From the NCBI RefSeq assembly GCF_014873765.1, contig NZ_JADBGG010000016.1, positions 40,634 through 104,633 on the forward strand: 64,000 nucleotides of DNA, read 5' to 3'. Source of the stretch: Desulfomicrobium macestii. Lineage in GTDB: Bacteria; Desulfobacterota; Desulfovibrionia; Desulfovibrionales; Desulfomicrobiaceae. A program made the translations under genes and the position numbers. The notes under the pieces were generated by a model. That model did no database searches. It was not told the DNA's origin and was given only the letters and a program-made list of their open reading frames with translations. Below, piece after piece: positions 53,566 through 62,535 of the stretch. Position 1 is the first letter of the stretch. Each line of letters opens with the position of its first letter.

Positions 53566-54615
53566 ATGGATATCTTGAGTCTTGATCCCACAAAATTCAT
53601 CGATCTCAGCACAATGGCAATCATCTTCCTGTTCCTGGTCGGATTCATCGGCGGCCTGGTCAGCGGTTTCATCGGTTCCGGAGGAGCCTTCGTGCTCACT
53701 CCCGGCATGATGAGCCTCGGCGTACCCGGCACGGTGGCGGTGGCCAGCAACATGTGTCACAAGTTCCCCAAGGCCCTGGTCGGAGCGATCAAGCGCTTCC
53801 GATACGGACAGGTCGACGTGAAAATGGGCCTGATCATGGCCGCCTCGGCCGGCATCGGCGTCCAGATCGGCATCCACATCCAGCGCATCATCCTTGACAT
53901 GTGGGGGCAGGCCGGTTCCGATCTCTATGTCAGCCTCTCGTTCGTCTTTGTTCTCGTTTTTGTCGGCGGCTACGTCATGAAGGACGCCGTCAAGTGCGCC
54001 CGCTGCGGCGGCGTGGAAGAAACCACGGCCCTGGCCACTCGCCTGCAAAAGATCGAGCTGTGGCCCATGATCAATTTCCCGCGTTCGGGCCTGCGCATTT
54101 CCCTGTGGTTCACCCTGCCCGTGGGCTTCGCCACCGGCATGCTGGCCGCGACCATCGCCGTCGGCGGGTTCGTGGGCGTACCCGGCATGATCTACGTCAT
54201 CGGCGTGCCCGGCCTCATGGCCTCTGCCACGGAACTCGTCATCGCCTTCGCCATGGGCCTTGGCGGCTCCATCAACTGGGCCATGCACGGCATGGTCGAC
54301 ATCCGTCTCGTGCTCATCATCCTCGGCGGCTCGCTGCTGGGCGTTCAGCTCGGCGCCATCGGCACCACGTACGTCCGTCCGCACATGATCAAGATGGTCA
54401 TGGCCACCATCATGCTCATCGTCGCGGTCAGCCGTGGCCTGGCCTTGCCCACGTATCTCGTGAAGCTGGGAGTCATGAACATGGGACCGGACACGCTGAG
54501 CCTTCTGAACAAGGTCAGCTTCGCCTCCATGTGCATGGCCCTGCTGATCGGCTCCGGCATCATCCTCGGCAGCATGTGGATTGGCCGCAGAGCACAGCTG
54601 GCGGAAGCCGCATAA
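53566..54615 (+). CDS. TauE/SafE family sulfonate/sulfite-type exporter
   Basis: Membrane protein of 349 aa with two repeats typical of TauE/SafE: FLFLVGFIGGLVSGFIGSGGAFVLTPGMM and VGFATGMLAATIAVGGFVGVPGMIYVIGVPG, about eight helices. A cytosolic loop contains CARCGG, a possible metal-binding pair. AGGAG precedes the ATG. It is the last gene of the operon, followed by a strong terminator. The substrate is likely a sulfur-containing anion by family and context. Confidence 0.87.
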   Translation: MDILSLDPTKFIDLSTMAIIFLFLVGFIGGLVSGFIGSGGAFVLTPGMMSLGVPGTVAVASNMCHKFPKALVGAIKRFRYGQVDVKMGLIMAASAGIGVQIGIHIQRIILDMWGQAGSDLYVSLSFVFVLVFVGGYVMKDAVKCARCGGVEETTALATRLQKIELWPMINFPRSGLRISLWFTLPVGFATGMLAATIAVGGFVGVPGMIYVIGVPGLMASATELVIAFAMGLGGSINWAMHGMVDIRLVLIILGGSLLGVQLGAIGTTYVRPHMIKMVMATIMLIVAVSRGLALPTYLVKLGVMNMGPDTLSLLNKVSFASMCMALLIGSGIILGSMWIGRRAQLAEAA

Positions 54616-54643
54616 CACCGACTCCGGCTCTCAAAACAGATTC

Positions 54644-54684
54644 CGAAACGACGAAACCCCGCGCTGCGGGGTTTCGTCGTTTCG
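54644..54684 (+). terminator. Intrinsic terminator of the SulP/TauE operon
   Basis: A perfect 19-bp stem (CGAAACGACGAAACCCCGC and its complement) with a 3-base loop lies 29 bases after the stop. There is no long T-run, but the stem contains internal T-rich steps. Confidence 0.75.
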
Positions 54685-54781
54685 CGCTGGTTCAGGAATG
54701 CTTGGCGATACGTTAAAGCGGAGGCGGGGTCGGGACCAACCGACTTTTCTTTAAAACCAGGACACCCGCAGGCCAAACACT

Positions 54782-54837
54782 TTGTCACGATCCTGTCACA
54801 ATCGCCTCAACATCCTGTAACAAACCCCCTCTAGAAA
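54782..54837 (+). promoter_or_regulatory. Four Pho half-sites and -10 of the pstS promoter
   Basis: TTGTCAC-GATC-CTGTCAC-AATC-GCCTCAA-CATC-CTGTAAC: half-sites at 54782, 54793, 54804 and 54815 with an exact 11-base period (the third is weak). A -10-like TAGAAA lies at 54832-54837, ten bases after the last half-site. The layout matches PhoB-activated promoters. Confidence 0.85.
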
Positions 54838-54894
54838 GACCTCCAGCGCAACAACGCAACCCTGAATTTGAAACATAGCCAAGGAGGCATCCTC

Positions 54895-55911
54895 ATGAAC
54901 CGTTTTCTGAACAAAGCAATCTTCGCCCTGGCCCTGCTGCTGGTCGGCACCAGCATGGCCCATGCCCGCGATCAGGTCAAAATTTCCGGATCATCCACGG
55001 TTTTCCCCTTCTCCAGCTACGTGGCTGAAGAGCTGGGCGCGACCACCAAGTTCCCCGCACCCGTCGTCGAGTCCACCGGTTCCGGCGGAGGCCACAAGCT
55101 TTTCGGCGCCGGAATGGGCGTGGGCACCCCCGACATCGCCAACTCCTCCCGCCGCATGAAGGTGAGTGAATTCGAGAATGCCGCCAAGAACGGCGTGACC
55201 GACATCACCGAAGCCAAGATCGGCTTCGACGGCATCGCGGTCGCGCAGAACGCAGACAACGAGGCCATGAGCATCTCCCTTGAAGAACTGGCCACCGCAG
55301 TGGCCGCCGACATCATGGTCGACGGCAAGCTCGTACCGAACCCCTACAAGATGTGGAACGAAATCAACCCCCAGCTGCCCGCCCGCAAGATCGTCTTCTA
55401 CGGCCCGCCCACCTCTTCCGGCACCCGTGACGCCTTCGAGGAAATGGTCGTTGAAAAGATCTTCGGCAAGAAGGAAGGTTACGAGAAGGGCTACCACGCG
55501 ATCCGTCAGGACAACGCCTACGTCCCCGCCGGTGAGAACGACAACCTGATCGTGCAGAAGCTGGCCAAGGACAAGGACGCGTTCGGCATCTTCGGCTACA
55601 GCTTTCTGGAAGAAAACGCCGATTCCATCCAGGGCGCGGCCATCAACGGCGTGACCCCGAATCCCGAGTCCGTCGCTTCCGGCCAGTACCCCATCTCCCG
55701 CTCCCTGTTCTTCTACGTCAAGAACGCCCACTACGACGCCATCCCCGGCCTGAAGGAATATGTGGAACTGTTCATGAGCGAGAAGATGATCGGCAAGGAC
55801 GGCCTGCTGAAGTCCATCGGCCTCATCCCGCTGCCCGAGGCAGAGCGCGCCACGGCCCGCGAGAACGTGCTCGCCAAGAAGAAGTTGACCCTCGACGACC
55901 TGAAGAAATAG
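54895..55911 (+). CDS. pstS: Phosphate-binding periplasmic protein PstS
   Basis: Protein of 338 aa with a signal peptide (IFALALLLVGTSMAHA) and the PstS phosphate-binding fold: KISGSSTVFPFSSYVAEEL, ESTGSGGGHKLF and GPPTSSGTRDAFEEMV supply the expected Ser/Thr/Arg/Asp ligands. AAGGAGG precedes the ATG at 54895. First gene of pstSCA, directly under Pho half-sites. Confidence 0.93.
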   Translation: MNRFLNKAIFALALLLVGTSMAHARDQVKISGSSTVFPFSSYVAEELGATTKFPAPVVESTGSGGGHKLFGAGMGVGTPDIANSSRRMKVSEFENAAKNGVTDITEAKIGFDGIAVAQNADNEAMSISLEELATAVAADIMVDGKLVPNPYKMWNEINPQLPARKIVFYGPPTSSGTRDAFEEMVVEKIFGKKEGYEKGYHAIRQDNAYVPAGENDNLIVQKLAKDKDAFGIFGYSFLEENADSIQGAAINGVTPNPESVASGQYPISRSLFFYVKNAHYDAIPGLKEYVELFMSEKMIGKDGLLKSIGLIPLPEAERATARENVLAKKKLTLDDLKK

Positions 55912-55996
55912 TCTAGCAAGTGAATCCCGCGAAGGGCCGAGCCGTGAACTTACGGCCCCGGCCCTTCGTCGCGCCCGACAACATGCGAGGAACCTC

Positions 55997-57226
55997 GTGA
56001 CCACAACCTACCTGGCCCAATATCTTTTTGCCGGACTTTTGCCCCTGGCGCTGTTCGGCTATCTCCTCGGCCGCAGGAAAATCCGGACCCAGCAGGACCC
56101 CAATGCCAGATACAAGGCATCGGAAAATCTGTTCGGATGGTTTGCCGTCAGCAAAATGCTCATGCCCGCCGTGCTGATCAGCGTGATCGGCTCGATTCTC
56201 GACCTCTTCGATCTGGTCGAAGTGCCCTGGACCATGCTCGCGGCAGCGATCCTGATCCTCGGCGCAGGAGGCATCTGGATCGCGCTGAGGGCCATCCGTC
56301 CGAGCCTGCGGGTCCGTACCGCTCTGGAAAAGACCATCACCCGCATTCTGCTGGTGGCGTCGCTCATTTCCATCCTGACGACCATCGGCATCGTCATGTC
56401 CATCGTCTTCGAGGCGGTTCATTTTTTTCGCATCGTCAACTTCTGGGACTTCCTGACCGGAACGACCTGGAACCCCGACGCGGCGACCATCGACGACGCC
56501 GGCAACATCCAGCCCCTTTTCGGATCGGTGCCCCTTTTCGCGGGCACGTTCATGATCACGGCCATCGCCATGTGCGTGGCCATCCCCGTGGGCCTGATGT
56601 CGGCCATCTGCATGTCCGAGTACGCGTCGCTTGCGGTCAGACGGGTGGCCAAGCCCGCTCTTGAGGTCCTGGCCGGCATCCCCACCGTCGTTTACGGTTT
56701 TTTCGCGGCCATAACGGTCAGTCCGCTGATCGTGAACCTGGCCGACAAGGTGGGCATAAGCGCCGATTACACCAACGCCCTCAGCCCCGGACTGGTCATG
56801 GGCATCATGATCATCCCCCTGGTCTCGTCCCTGTCCGACGACGTGATCAGTTCCGTACCGCAGAGCCTGCGCGAAGGGTCCCTGGCGCTCGGGGCCTATC
56901 CTGCCGAAACCATCAAGCGGGTCGTTCTCCCAGCCGCGCTGCCGGGCATTGTCTCGGCCTGTCTCTTGGCCGTGTCCCGCGCCGTCGGGGAAACCATGAT
57001 CGTGGTCATGGCCGCCGGCCTGCAACCGAATCTGTCCTGGAATCCGCTGGTGGGAATGACCACGGTCAACGTGCGCATCGTCGATGCCCTGACCGGCGAT
57101 CAGGCCTTTGACAGCCCCGAGACGCTGTCCGCGTTCGGTCTTGGCCTGGTCCTTCTGGTCCTGACCCTGTGCCTGAACATCGTCTCCCTGACAGTCATCC
57201 GAAAGTTCCGCCAAAGATACGAATAG
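55997..57226 (+). CDS. pstC: Phosphate ABC transporter permease PstC
   Basis: Permease of 409 aa starting with GTG after a GAGGAA site. Several helices in the first 130 residues precede the usual six of the binding-protein-dependent permease domain. PstC/PstA features: VLAGIPTVVYGFFA, SVPQSLREGSLALGAYPAETIKRVVLPAALPGI (EAA loop) and RAVGETMIVVMAAG. It forms the phosphate channel with PstA; the ATPase PstB is encoded at 36934. Confidence 0.92.
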   Translation: MTTTYLAQYLFAGLLPLALFGYLLGRRKIRTQQDPNARYKASENLFGWFAVSKMLMPAVLISVIGSILDLFDLVEVPWTMLAAAILILGAGGIWIALRAIRPSLRVRTALEKTITRILLVASLISILTTIGIVMSIVFEAVHFFRIVNFWDFLTGTTWNPDAATIDDAGNIQPLFGSVPLFAGTFMITAIAMCVAIPVGLMSAICMSEYASLAVRRVAKPALEVLAGIPTVVYGFFAAITVSPLIVNLADKVGISADYTNALSPGLVMGIMIIPLVSSLSDDVISSVPQSLREGSLALGAYPAETIKRVVLPAALPGIVSACLLAVSRAVGETMIVVMAAGLQPNLSWNPLVGMTTVNVRIVDALTGDQAFDSPETLSAFGLGLVLLVLTLCLNIVSLTVIRKFRQRYE

Positions 57227-57235
57227 GAGCCTCAC

Positions 57236-58396
57236 GTGAGCATGCCCATCGACCCGCGCAGCCTGCGCAAACGCAAAAACTCGGAAAGCCAGTTCAAGGC
57301 CCTCTCCTACATGGCCATTTCCGTTGCCGGAATCTTTCTGGTGGTCTTCTTCGCGGACATCATCCGGCAAGGGTACACCGCCTTCATGCAGACCGAGATC
57401 CGGGCCAACGTCACCTTTTCCGAGTCGATCCTGGACGACCCCCGGTCCGCCCTGGACAAAAGGCTCGTCCCGCTGGTCAGTCGCGGCGTGACCCGCATTC
57501 TGCCCATGCAGCTGCGCGAAAATCCGCAACTGCTGGGCACGACCTCCGAAGTCTGGGTATTGGCCAACGCCGAGGTGGACCAATACATCAAGAACAAGCC
57601 CAATCGCCTGAAACCAAAAGAAATAAAGCTGGTGGACGAACTTGTGGCCGAGGGCTCGATCAAGAAGGTCTTCAACGTCGGCTTCTTCACCAACGGCGAC
57701 TCCAAGCTGGCGGAGATGGCGGGCATCCTGTCCGCGGCCGTGGGGACGATCTATCTTTTGGGCATCACCTTCATCTTCAGCTTCCCGGCGGGAGTCATGG
57801 CCGCCATCTACCTGGAAGAATTCGCTCCGGACAACCGGCTGATGCATATCGTCGAGGTCAACATCAACAACCTGGCGGCCATCCCGTCCATCCTTTTCGG
57901 CCTTCTGGGCCTGGCGATCTTCATCAACTTCATGGGACTGCCCCGCTCGTCGGCCCTGGTGGGCGGCCTGACCCTTGCGCTCATGACCCTTCCGGTCATC
58001 ATCATCTCCACCCGCGCGGCCATCCGGGCCATCCCGGACTCCATCCGCGAGGGAGCCCTGGCCCTGGGCGCCACCCACTGGCAGGTGGTCTGGGACCACA
58101 TCCTGCCGCTGTCCCTGCCGGGCATCCTGACCGGGACCATCATCGGCCTGGCCCGCGCCATCGGCGAGACCGCGCCGCTTCTCATCATCGGCATGGTCGC
58201 CTACATCCAGGACATGCCGCGCGGCCTGACCAGCGCGGCCACCGTGCTCCCGGCCCAGATCTACGTGTGGTCATCGGAATCGATACGCGCCTTCACCGAG
58301 CGCACGTCCGCGGGCATCATCGTCCTCCTGGTCGTCCTTTTGTCCATGAACGCCCTGGCCATTTTGCTGCGCAACAAATACGAGCGCAAATGGTAA
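57236..58396 (+). CDS. pstA: Phosphate ABC transporter permease PstA
   Basis: Permease of 386 aa with a GTG start after AGGAG (an ATG two codons later is an alternative). A first membrane helix (about 20-42) and a large periplasmic segment of some 120 residues precede the core: FPAGVMAAIYLEEFAP, NLAAIPSILFGLLGL, IPDSIREGALALGATHWQVVWDHILP (EAA loop) and RAIGETAPLLIIG. Nine bases after pstC. Confidence 0.93.
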   Translation: MSMPIDPRSLRKRKNSESQFKALSYMAISVAGIFLVVFFADIIRQGYTAFMQTEIRANVTFSESILDDPRSALDKRLVPLVSRGVTRILPMQLRENPQLLGTTSEVWVLANAEVDQYIKNKPNRLKPKEIKLVDELVAEGSIKKVFNVGFFTNGDSKLAEMAGILSAAVGTIYLLGITFIFSFPAGVMAAIYLEEFAPDNRLMHIVEVNINNLAAIPSILFGLLGLAIFINFMGLPRSSALVGGLTLALMTLPVIIISTRAAIRAIPDSIREGALALGATHWQVVWDHILPLSLPGILTGTIIGLARAIGETAPLLIIGMVAYIQDMPRGLTSAATVLPAQIYVWSSESIRAFTERTSAGIIVLLVVLLSMNALAILLRNKYERKW

Positions 58397-58419
58397 GGCT
58401 CCGCCGCCGAAACGCCGCA

Positions 58420-58449
58420 GGGAAGGACTCCGGTTCTTCCCTTTTTTTT
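58420..58449 (+). terminator. Intrinsic terminator after pstA
   Basis: GGGAAG and CTTCCC form a stem around a 10-base loop, followed by eight T residues; 24 bases after the pstA stop. Confidence 0.85.
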
Positions 58450-58557
58450 GGCGCAGGCATTCGCGGACAAGCCACCAGTCGCAGGTACCCCGGCGAATCG
58501 GCGGCGTTGCCACGGCCAGGCCTTTGGGATAGCCAGCGCGGGTCATGGAGGTCAAAA

Positions 58558-59379
58558 ATGACGACTCTTCCCGAAGACAAAGGGGTCCGGGGCCTTGTCT
58601 ATCTCTGCCAGACCGGAACGTGCGTGTCCTGCGGCAGCTGCTGCGGGCTCTACAACATGGCGGACCTGTCCCGTGAACGGCTGCACGCCGTCCTCTGCGC
58701 GCGGACGGACTCCTTCGCCTCTGTCCCGCGCACCATCGACGGCATCCTCGCCTTTGAGCAGGAGCGCTTGCGCATCGAGGACGCTCCCGCGCCCATAGAG
58801 GATTTTCATCATTGCGTCTTTGTGGGTTTGATCCGCGACGAGGGCGAACGGGTGGGCTGCCTGCTGCATCCCCTGGCTCTCGGGAACAATGGAATTGATT
58901 GGCGGGGGCTGAGTTTTTACGGCGGCGCGGCCTGCAAATACTTCTTCTGCCCAAGTTATGACGAGCTTGAAGCCAGAATCAAGCGCATGGCGCGCGAGGT
59001 GCTGGATGACTGGTATGAATACGGCCTGATCATTCCGGAACATCGCTTTCTGGCCGCGATGGTGGACGCCGTCGAAAGCCGCCTGGGCTTTGCCCTGGAC
59101 GCGGACGCCCTCACCGAAGACGGGAAAAAAGCCCTGGCTGATCTGCTGCGGCTCAAATTGAACTGGCCATTCCGCGACGAGAAGACGCCTCCGGCCTGGA
59201 ATTTTTTCAGCACAAAAGACACCAAAAGACCGGTCCTGATCACGAGCAAGCACGTTCAAGACCCGCAACTGCTCGGCATCATGCACGAACTGGACACCCG
59301 CCCCGAGCACGCCGCTTGCGCTCAAAAATTGTTGATCGAACACCTCGAACGGGCGGCCAGGATACTGCGCGCCAAATGA
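58558..59379 (+). CDS. Cys-cluster (CxxCxxCC) protein, YkgJ-like
   Basis: Protein of 273 aa. N-terminal CVSCGSCCGLY near residues 22-32 and further cysteines at CVFVG, GCLLHP and ACKYFFCP resemble the zinc/iron-chelating CxxCxxCC family. The C-terminal half is helical (VLDDWYEYGLIIPEHRFLAAMVDAVESRLG). GGAGG precedes the ATG. It lies after the pstA terminator and seems to be a separate unit. Function unknown. Confidence 0.75.
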   Translation: MTTLPEDKGVRGLVYLCQTGTCVSCGSCCGLYNMADLSRERLHAVLCARTDSFASVPRTIDGILAFEQERLRIEDAPAPIEDFHHCVFVGLIRDEGERVGCLLHPLALGNNGIDWRGLSFYGGAACKYFFCPSYDELEARIKRMAREVLDDWYEYGLIIPEHRFLAAMVDAVESRLGFALDADALTEDGKKALADLLRLKLNWPFRDEKTPPAWNFFSTKDTKRPVLITSKHVQDPQLLGIMHELDTRPEHAACAQKLLIEHLERAARILRAK

Positions 59380-59381
59380 AA

Positions 59382-59403
59382 GGACCGGCGCTTGGGCCGG
59401 TCC
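59382..59403. terminator. Bidirectional terminator between the Cys-cluster gene and hsp20
   Basis: GGACCGGC / GCCGGTCC with a 6-base loop, starting three bases after the Cys-cluster gene's stop. On the minus strand it is followed by TTTC. Confidence 0.7.
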
Positions 59404-59442
59404 TTGGGGTGAGCTTTAGCGGTCAGTCCGCCAAGGTCTTTT

Positions 59443-59880
59443 TCAGTCGACGTGAATGTCGATGGCCTTGGGGCTCGCCTTTGCCGTTTTGGGCAGATGC
59501 AGGTGCAGCATGCCATCCTTGAACACCGCCTTGATGCCTTCCGGGTCGACATTCTCCGGCACGGTGAAACGGCGCATGAAGGTTCCGGTGAATCGTTCCA
59601 CGCGGTGGAACTTCTTGTCCTTTTCCTCCTTCTCTGTCTTGCGCTCACCCTGAATGGTCAAAACTCCGTTCTCAAGCGACACCTTTACATGGTCCTTCTC
59701 CACGCCGGGAATATCGGCCTTGATCAAAAACTCCGTTTCGGTCTCGGCAATATCCACCCGCGGGGTCCAGTCACTCGACGCAAGGGCCTCCTGCCCTCCG
59801 CGCGGCCATCCTACGGCCTTGGTGTACCGATCGAACATGTCCTCAATTTCCCGCCAGGGATCCCATTTCATCAGTGTCAT
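59443..59880 (-). CDS. Hsp20/alpha-crystallin small heat-shock protein
   Basis: Chaperone of 145 aa. N-terminal WDPWREIEDMFDRY, alpha-crystallin domain about 38-130 with VDIAETETEFLIKADIPGVEKDHVKVSLENGVLTIQGER and the conserved FKDGMLHLHLPK. The C-terminal I-x-I appears as IDIHV. The ATG at 59880 follows GGAGG; the in-frame TTG upstream is not needed. No clear CIRCE or sigma-32 site was found in 59881-60127, which holds no gene. Confidence 0.93.
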   Translation of the reverse strand: MTLMKWDPWREIEDMFDRYTKAVGWPRGGQEALASSDWTPRVDIAETETEFLIKADIPGVEKDHVKVSLENGVLTIQGERKTEKEEKDKKFHRVERFTGTFMRRFTVPENVDPEGIKAVFKDGMLHLHLPKTAKASPKAIDIHVD

Positions 59881-60127
59881 GGCCAACCTCCTTCCGTGAC
59901 CAGCTTAAAAGAATTCCACGGCCCGGACGTTCCCGGGACGTATGAAAAATAAAGCGCGGTCGCGGTCAGTCAAGGGCGCAGAAGCCCCCGTAGGGCGGGC
60001 TCTGCGGGAAGGTATCATTGCATTCACGGGGATGGCGCCGGACAACATGCCAAAGTTACATCGCTATTGCGAAGGCGCGTGGCCAAATCCCGACAGGAAA
60101 TGAATTTGAAATTTCAGATTCTTATTG

Positions 60128-61054
60128 TCACGCCTCTGTCCCGGCCAGAAAAGCGGCCAGGGCCAGGGCGTAGAATTTGGAACGCTCGGAGTCCCCGCGC
60201 GAAGGCACGACCAGGGGATAGCTGGCTCCGACGACGATACCGGCCATGGGCAATTCCATGAGACTGGTCACGGCTTTGTAGAGCACATTGCCGGTGACGA
60301 TGTTGGGCGCACAGAGAATGTCCGCGCGGCCGGCCACGGGATGATCCACGCCCTTGGCCAGAGCCTTTTCCCTCGACACCGCGATGTCGAGCGCAAAGGG
60401 CCCGCCGACGACGGCGTCACTGAAGATGCCCATGCGGCAGAGCTTGGCCAGGATGTCCGCATCCTTGCTGGAGACCATGTCGTTGTAGGACACCTTTTCC
60501 GTGGCCGAGAGCACGGCCACCCTGGGCGGTTCCATGCCCAGCTTCTTGGCCACGGCCACGGCGTTGTTGATGATGTCGATCTTGCGCGTCAGCGACGGCG
60601 CGATGTTCACTCCCGCATCGGTGACGATGAGCAGGCGTTCCTCGCGCGGATGCGGAAAGACCCCGATGTGGCTGAGCAACCCGGCGCTGCCGCGCTTGCG
60701 GCCGAGCACCGCGCGCAGCAGCACGTCGGTCTTGACCCCGCCCTTCATCAGAAACTGGGCGCGCCCCTCGTGCAGCAGATCAAGGCTGGCCGCCAGGGCC
60801 GCCTTGTCGTCCGGCTCGTGCACGCATTCAAAGGCGTCGAAATCTTCCCGGGCCAGCTCCGGCAGGCCGCGCATGCGTTCCACGTCGCCGACAAAGACGG
60901 GCTCGGCCAGACCCTGCCGCGAGGCCTCAAGTCCGGCCAGAACGGCGTTGGGTTCCGCGCAGGCGGCGATGACCACGCGCACGGGCGTTTGGCGGGAGCG
61001 GACCAGCTCCACCATCCGCTCCAGGGACTGAACCGGCGATACGGGGCCCGCCAT
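60128..61054 (-). CDS. Phosphate acetyl/butyryltransferase family enzyme
   Basis: Enzyme of 308 aa in the PTA_PTB family, closer to phosphotransbutyrylase in length and layout: RVVIAACAEPNAVLAGLEA, MKGGVKTDVLLRAVLG, SHIGVFPHP, VTDAGVNIAPSLTRKIDIINNAV, AVLSATEKV and NIVTGNVLYKAV are conserved. It would interconvert acyl-CoA and acyl phosphate. No acyl kinase (buk) gene is adjacent, so the partner is missing here. It overlaps the upstream IlvH-like gene by one base (TGATG), implying coupled expression. Confidence 0.85.
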   Translation of the reverse strand: MAGPVSPVQSLERMVELVRSRQTPVRVVIAACAEPNAVLAGLEASRQGLAEPVFVGDVERMRGLPELAREDFDAFECVHEPDDKAALAASLDLLHEGRAQFLMKGGVKTDVLLRAVLGRKRGSAGLLSHIGVFPHPREERLLIVTDAGVNIAPSLTRKIDIINNAVAVAKKLGMEPPRVAVLSATEKVSYNDMVSSKDADILAKLCRMGIFSDAVVGGPFALDIAVSREKALAKGVDHPVAGRADILCAPNIVTGNVLYKAVTSLMELPMAGIVVGASYPLVVPSRGDSERSKFYALALAAFLAGTEA

Positions 61055-61533
61055 CAGCCGTCACCTCGCGACAGCGCGATGAGACCGGTGCGGCTCAGGG
61101 ACTGGATGCCGTGCGGGGCCAGGGTGCGGATCAGTCCCGCGACCTTGCCCTGGGGCGCGGAAAGCTCGGCGGAGATGGTCTCGTTGCCCATGTCGATGAC
61201 GTTGGCCCGGAAAACCTCGAAAATCTGGAGAATCCGGCTGACCGTGTCCTTGGTGATGCGCACCTTGATCATGACCAGTTCGCGGTCCATGAGATCCTGC
61301 CCCGCAAGGTCCTCCAGACGCATGACAAACTCCAGGGACTCGATTTCGTCGGTCACGGCCCTGATTTTCCCCTCGTCGGGCTCGACGCAGATGATCATAC
61401 GCGACACGTCCTCACGCTCGGTCTCCCCGCAGGAGATGGAACGGATGTTGATGTCGTGGCGTTGGAAGACCTGGGCCATGGCGGCCAGGACGCCGGGCTT
61501 GTTCTGGACCAGGGCGGAGATGGTGTGGCGCAT
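61054..61533 (-). CDS. IlvH-like ACT-domain protein (acetolactate synthase small subunit type)
   Basis: Protein of 159 aa that aligns over its whole length with the acetolactate synthase regulatory subunit: MRHTISALVQNKPGVLAAMAQVFQRHDINIRS (ACT), the MDRELVMIKVR strand and a C-terminal segment ending GLIALSRGD. AAGGAGG precedes the ATG. No catalytic subunit (ilvB/ilvI) is adjacent; instead it is coupled to an acyl-phosphate transferase gene. It may be the genome's IlvH encoded away from IlvB, or a paralogue tuning the transferase with branched-chain amino acids. Confidence 0.75.
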   Translation of the reverse strand: MRHTISALVQNKPGVLAAMAQVFQRHDINIRSISCGETEREDVSRMIICVEPDEGKIRAVTDEIESLEFVMRLEDLAGQDLMDRELVMIKVRITKDTVSRILQIFEVFRANVIDMGNETISAELSAPQGKVAGLIRTLAPHGIQSLSRTGLIALSRGDG

Positions 61534-61650
61534 GAACGCCTCCTTGATTGGGGATGGTGCGGTGCCGGAAAGAGTATGTCAGGACCCGGGTTCCGAAGCA
61601 AGGTGATACAGGCATCACTGTCTTGGACCGGAGGCTGAAAGACGAAAAGA

Positions 61651-61740
61651 CATGGATCCCCGCCTTCGCGGGGATGACCTTGCCCAAAAACGCACCGACC
61701 TCGCGCATGAGCATGGATCCCCGCCTGCGCGGGGATGACA
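61651..61740. repeat. Two copies of a short palindromic repeat
   Basis: CATGGATCCCCGCC...GGGGATGAC at 61651 and again at 61712. Both are the reverse-orientation form of the palindrome in the 76-bp array, with GGGGATCC instead of GGGAATCC. They lie upstream of the IlvH-like gene. Confidence 0.8.
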
Positions 61741-61779
61741 CTGTAGCTGGGCGCAGGTCCTTGCAATAACACACTAAGA

Positions 61780-62512
61780 TTCAGCAAAACATCCGCTTAA
61801 CGGCCACGAAGGTTGGGCCCCATGCCTTGCAGGCCCCTGTAACGCCACGCAGAACTTCAGCACAGCATCCGTGTCATTCCCGCGAAGGCGGGAATCCATG
61901 CCTTACTGACCCATGCAAAACCTCTCAAAACTTCAGCACAGCATCCGTGTCATTTCCGCGCAGGCGGGAACCCATGCCTTACTGACCCATGCAAAACCTC
62001 GCAAAACTTCAGAACAGCATCCGTGTCATTCCCGCGCAGGCGGGAATCCAAACCTTACTGACCCATGCAAAACCTCGCAAAACTTCAGCACAGCATTCGT
62101 ATCATTCCCGCGCAGGCGGGAATCCAAACCTTACTGACCCATGCAAAACCTCGCAAAACTTCGGCACAGCATCCGTGTCATTCCCGAGCAGGCGGGAATC
62201 CATGCCTTACTGCCCCATGCAAAACCTCGCAAAACTTCAGCACAGCATCCGTGTCATTCCCGCGAAGGCGGGAATCCATGCCTTACTGACCCATGCAAAA
62301 CCTCGCAAAACTTCGGCACAGCATCCGTGTCATTCCCGCGAAGGCGGGAATCCATGCCTTACTGACCCATGCAAAACCTCGCAAAACTTCAGAACAGCAT
62401 CCGTGTCATTCCCGCGAAGGCGGGAACCCATGCCTTACTGACCCATGCAAAACCTCGCAAAACTTCAGCACAGCATCCGTGTCATTCCCGCGCAGGCGGG
62501 AATCCATGCCTT
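61780..62512. repeat. 76-bp tandem repeat array with ATTCCC-N8-GGGAAT palindromes
   Basis: Units begin TTCAGCACAGCATCCGTG at 61856, 61932, 62008, 62084, 62160, 62236, 62312, 62388 and 62464, an exact 76-base period (eight full units, the ninth cut at about 62512). A decayed unit with the same phase begins at 61780. Each full unit carries a hairpin (TCATTCCCGCG-AAGGCGGGAAT; the eight-base core varies as GCGAAGGC, GCGCAGGC or GAGCAGGC) and a CATGC...CATGC spacer. Unit length is not a multiple of three, so short reading frames over it are staggered and spurious. It lies between tdh and the IlvH-like gene. Confidence 0.93.
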
Positions 62513-62535
62513 TTGCCCCTCTTCTCCGCCCGAAA

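Noticed and set aside
57169..58557. 5' half of a long plus-strand frame preceding the Cys-cluster gene
   Set aside because: It overlaps pstA in another frame. The true start is ATG 58558 with a GGAGG site.
59881..60127. CIRCE or sigma-32 heat-shock promoter for hsp20
   Set aside because: No TTAGCACTC-N9-GAGTGCTAA repeat and no convincing CTTGAA/CCCCAT pair were found.
61780..62512. CRISPR array
   Set aside because: The whole 76-bp unit is conserved, with no unique spacers, and no cas genes are near. It is a tandem palindromic repeat.
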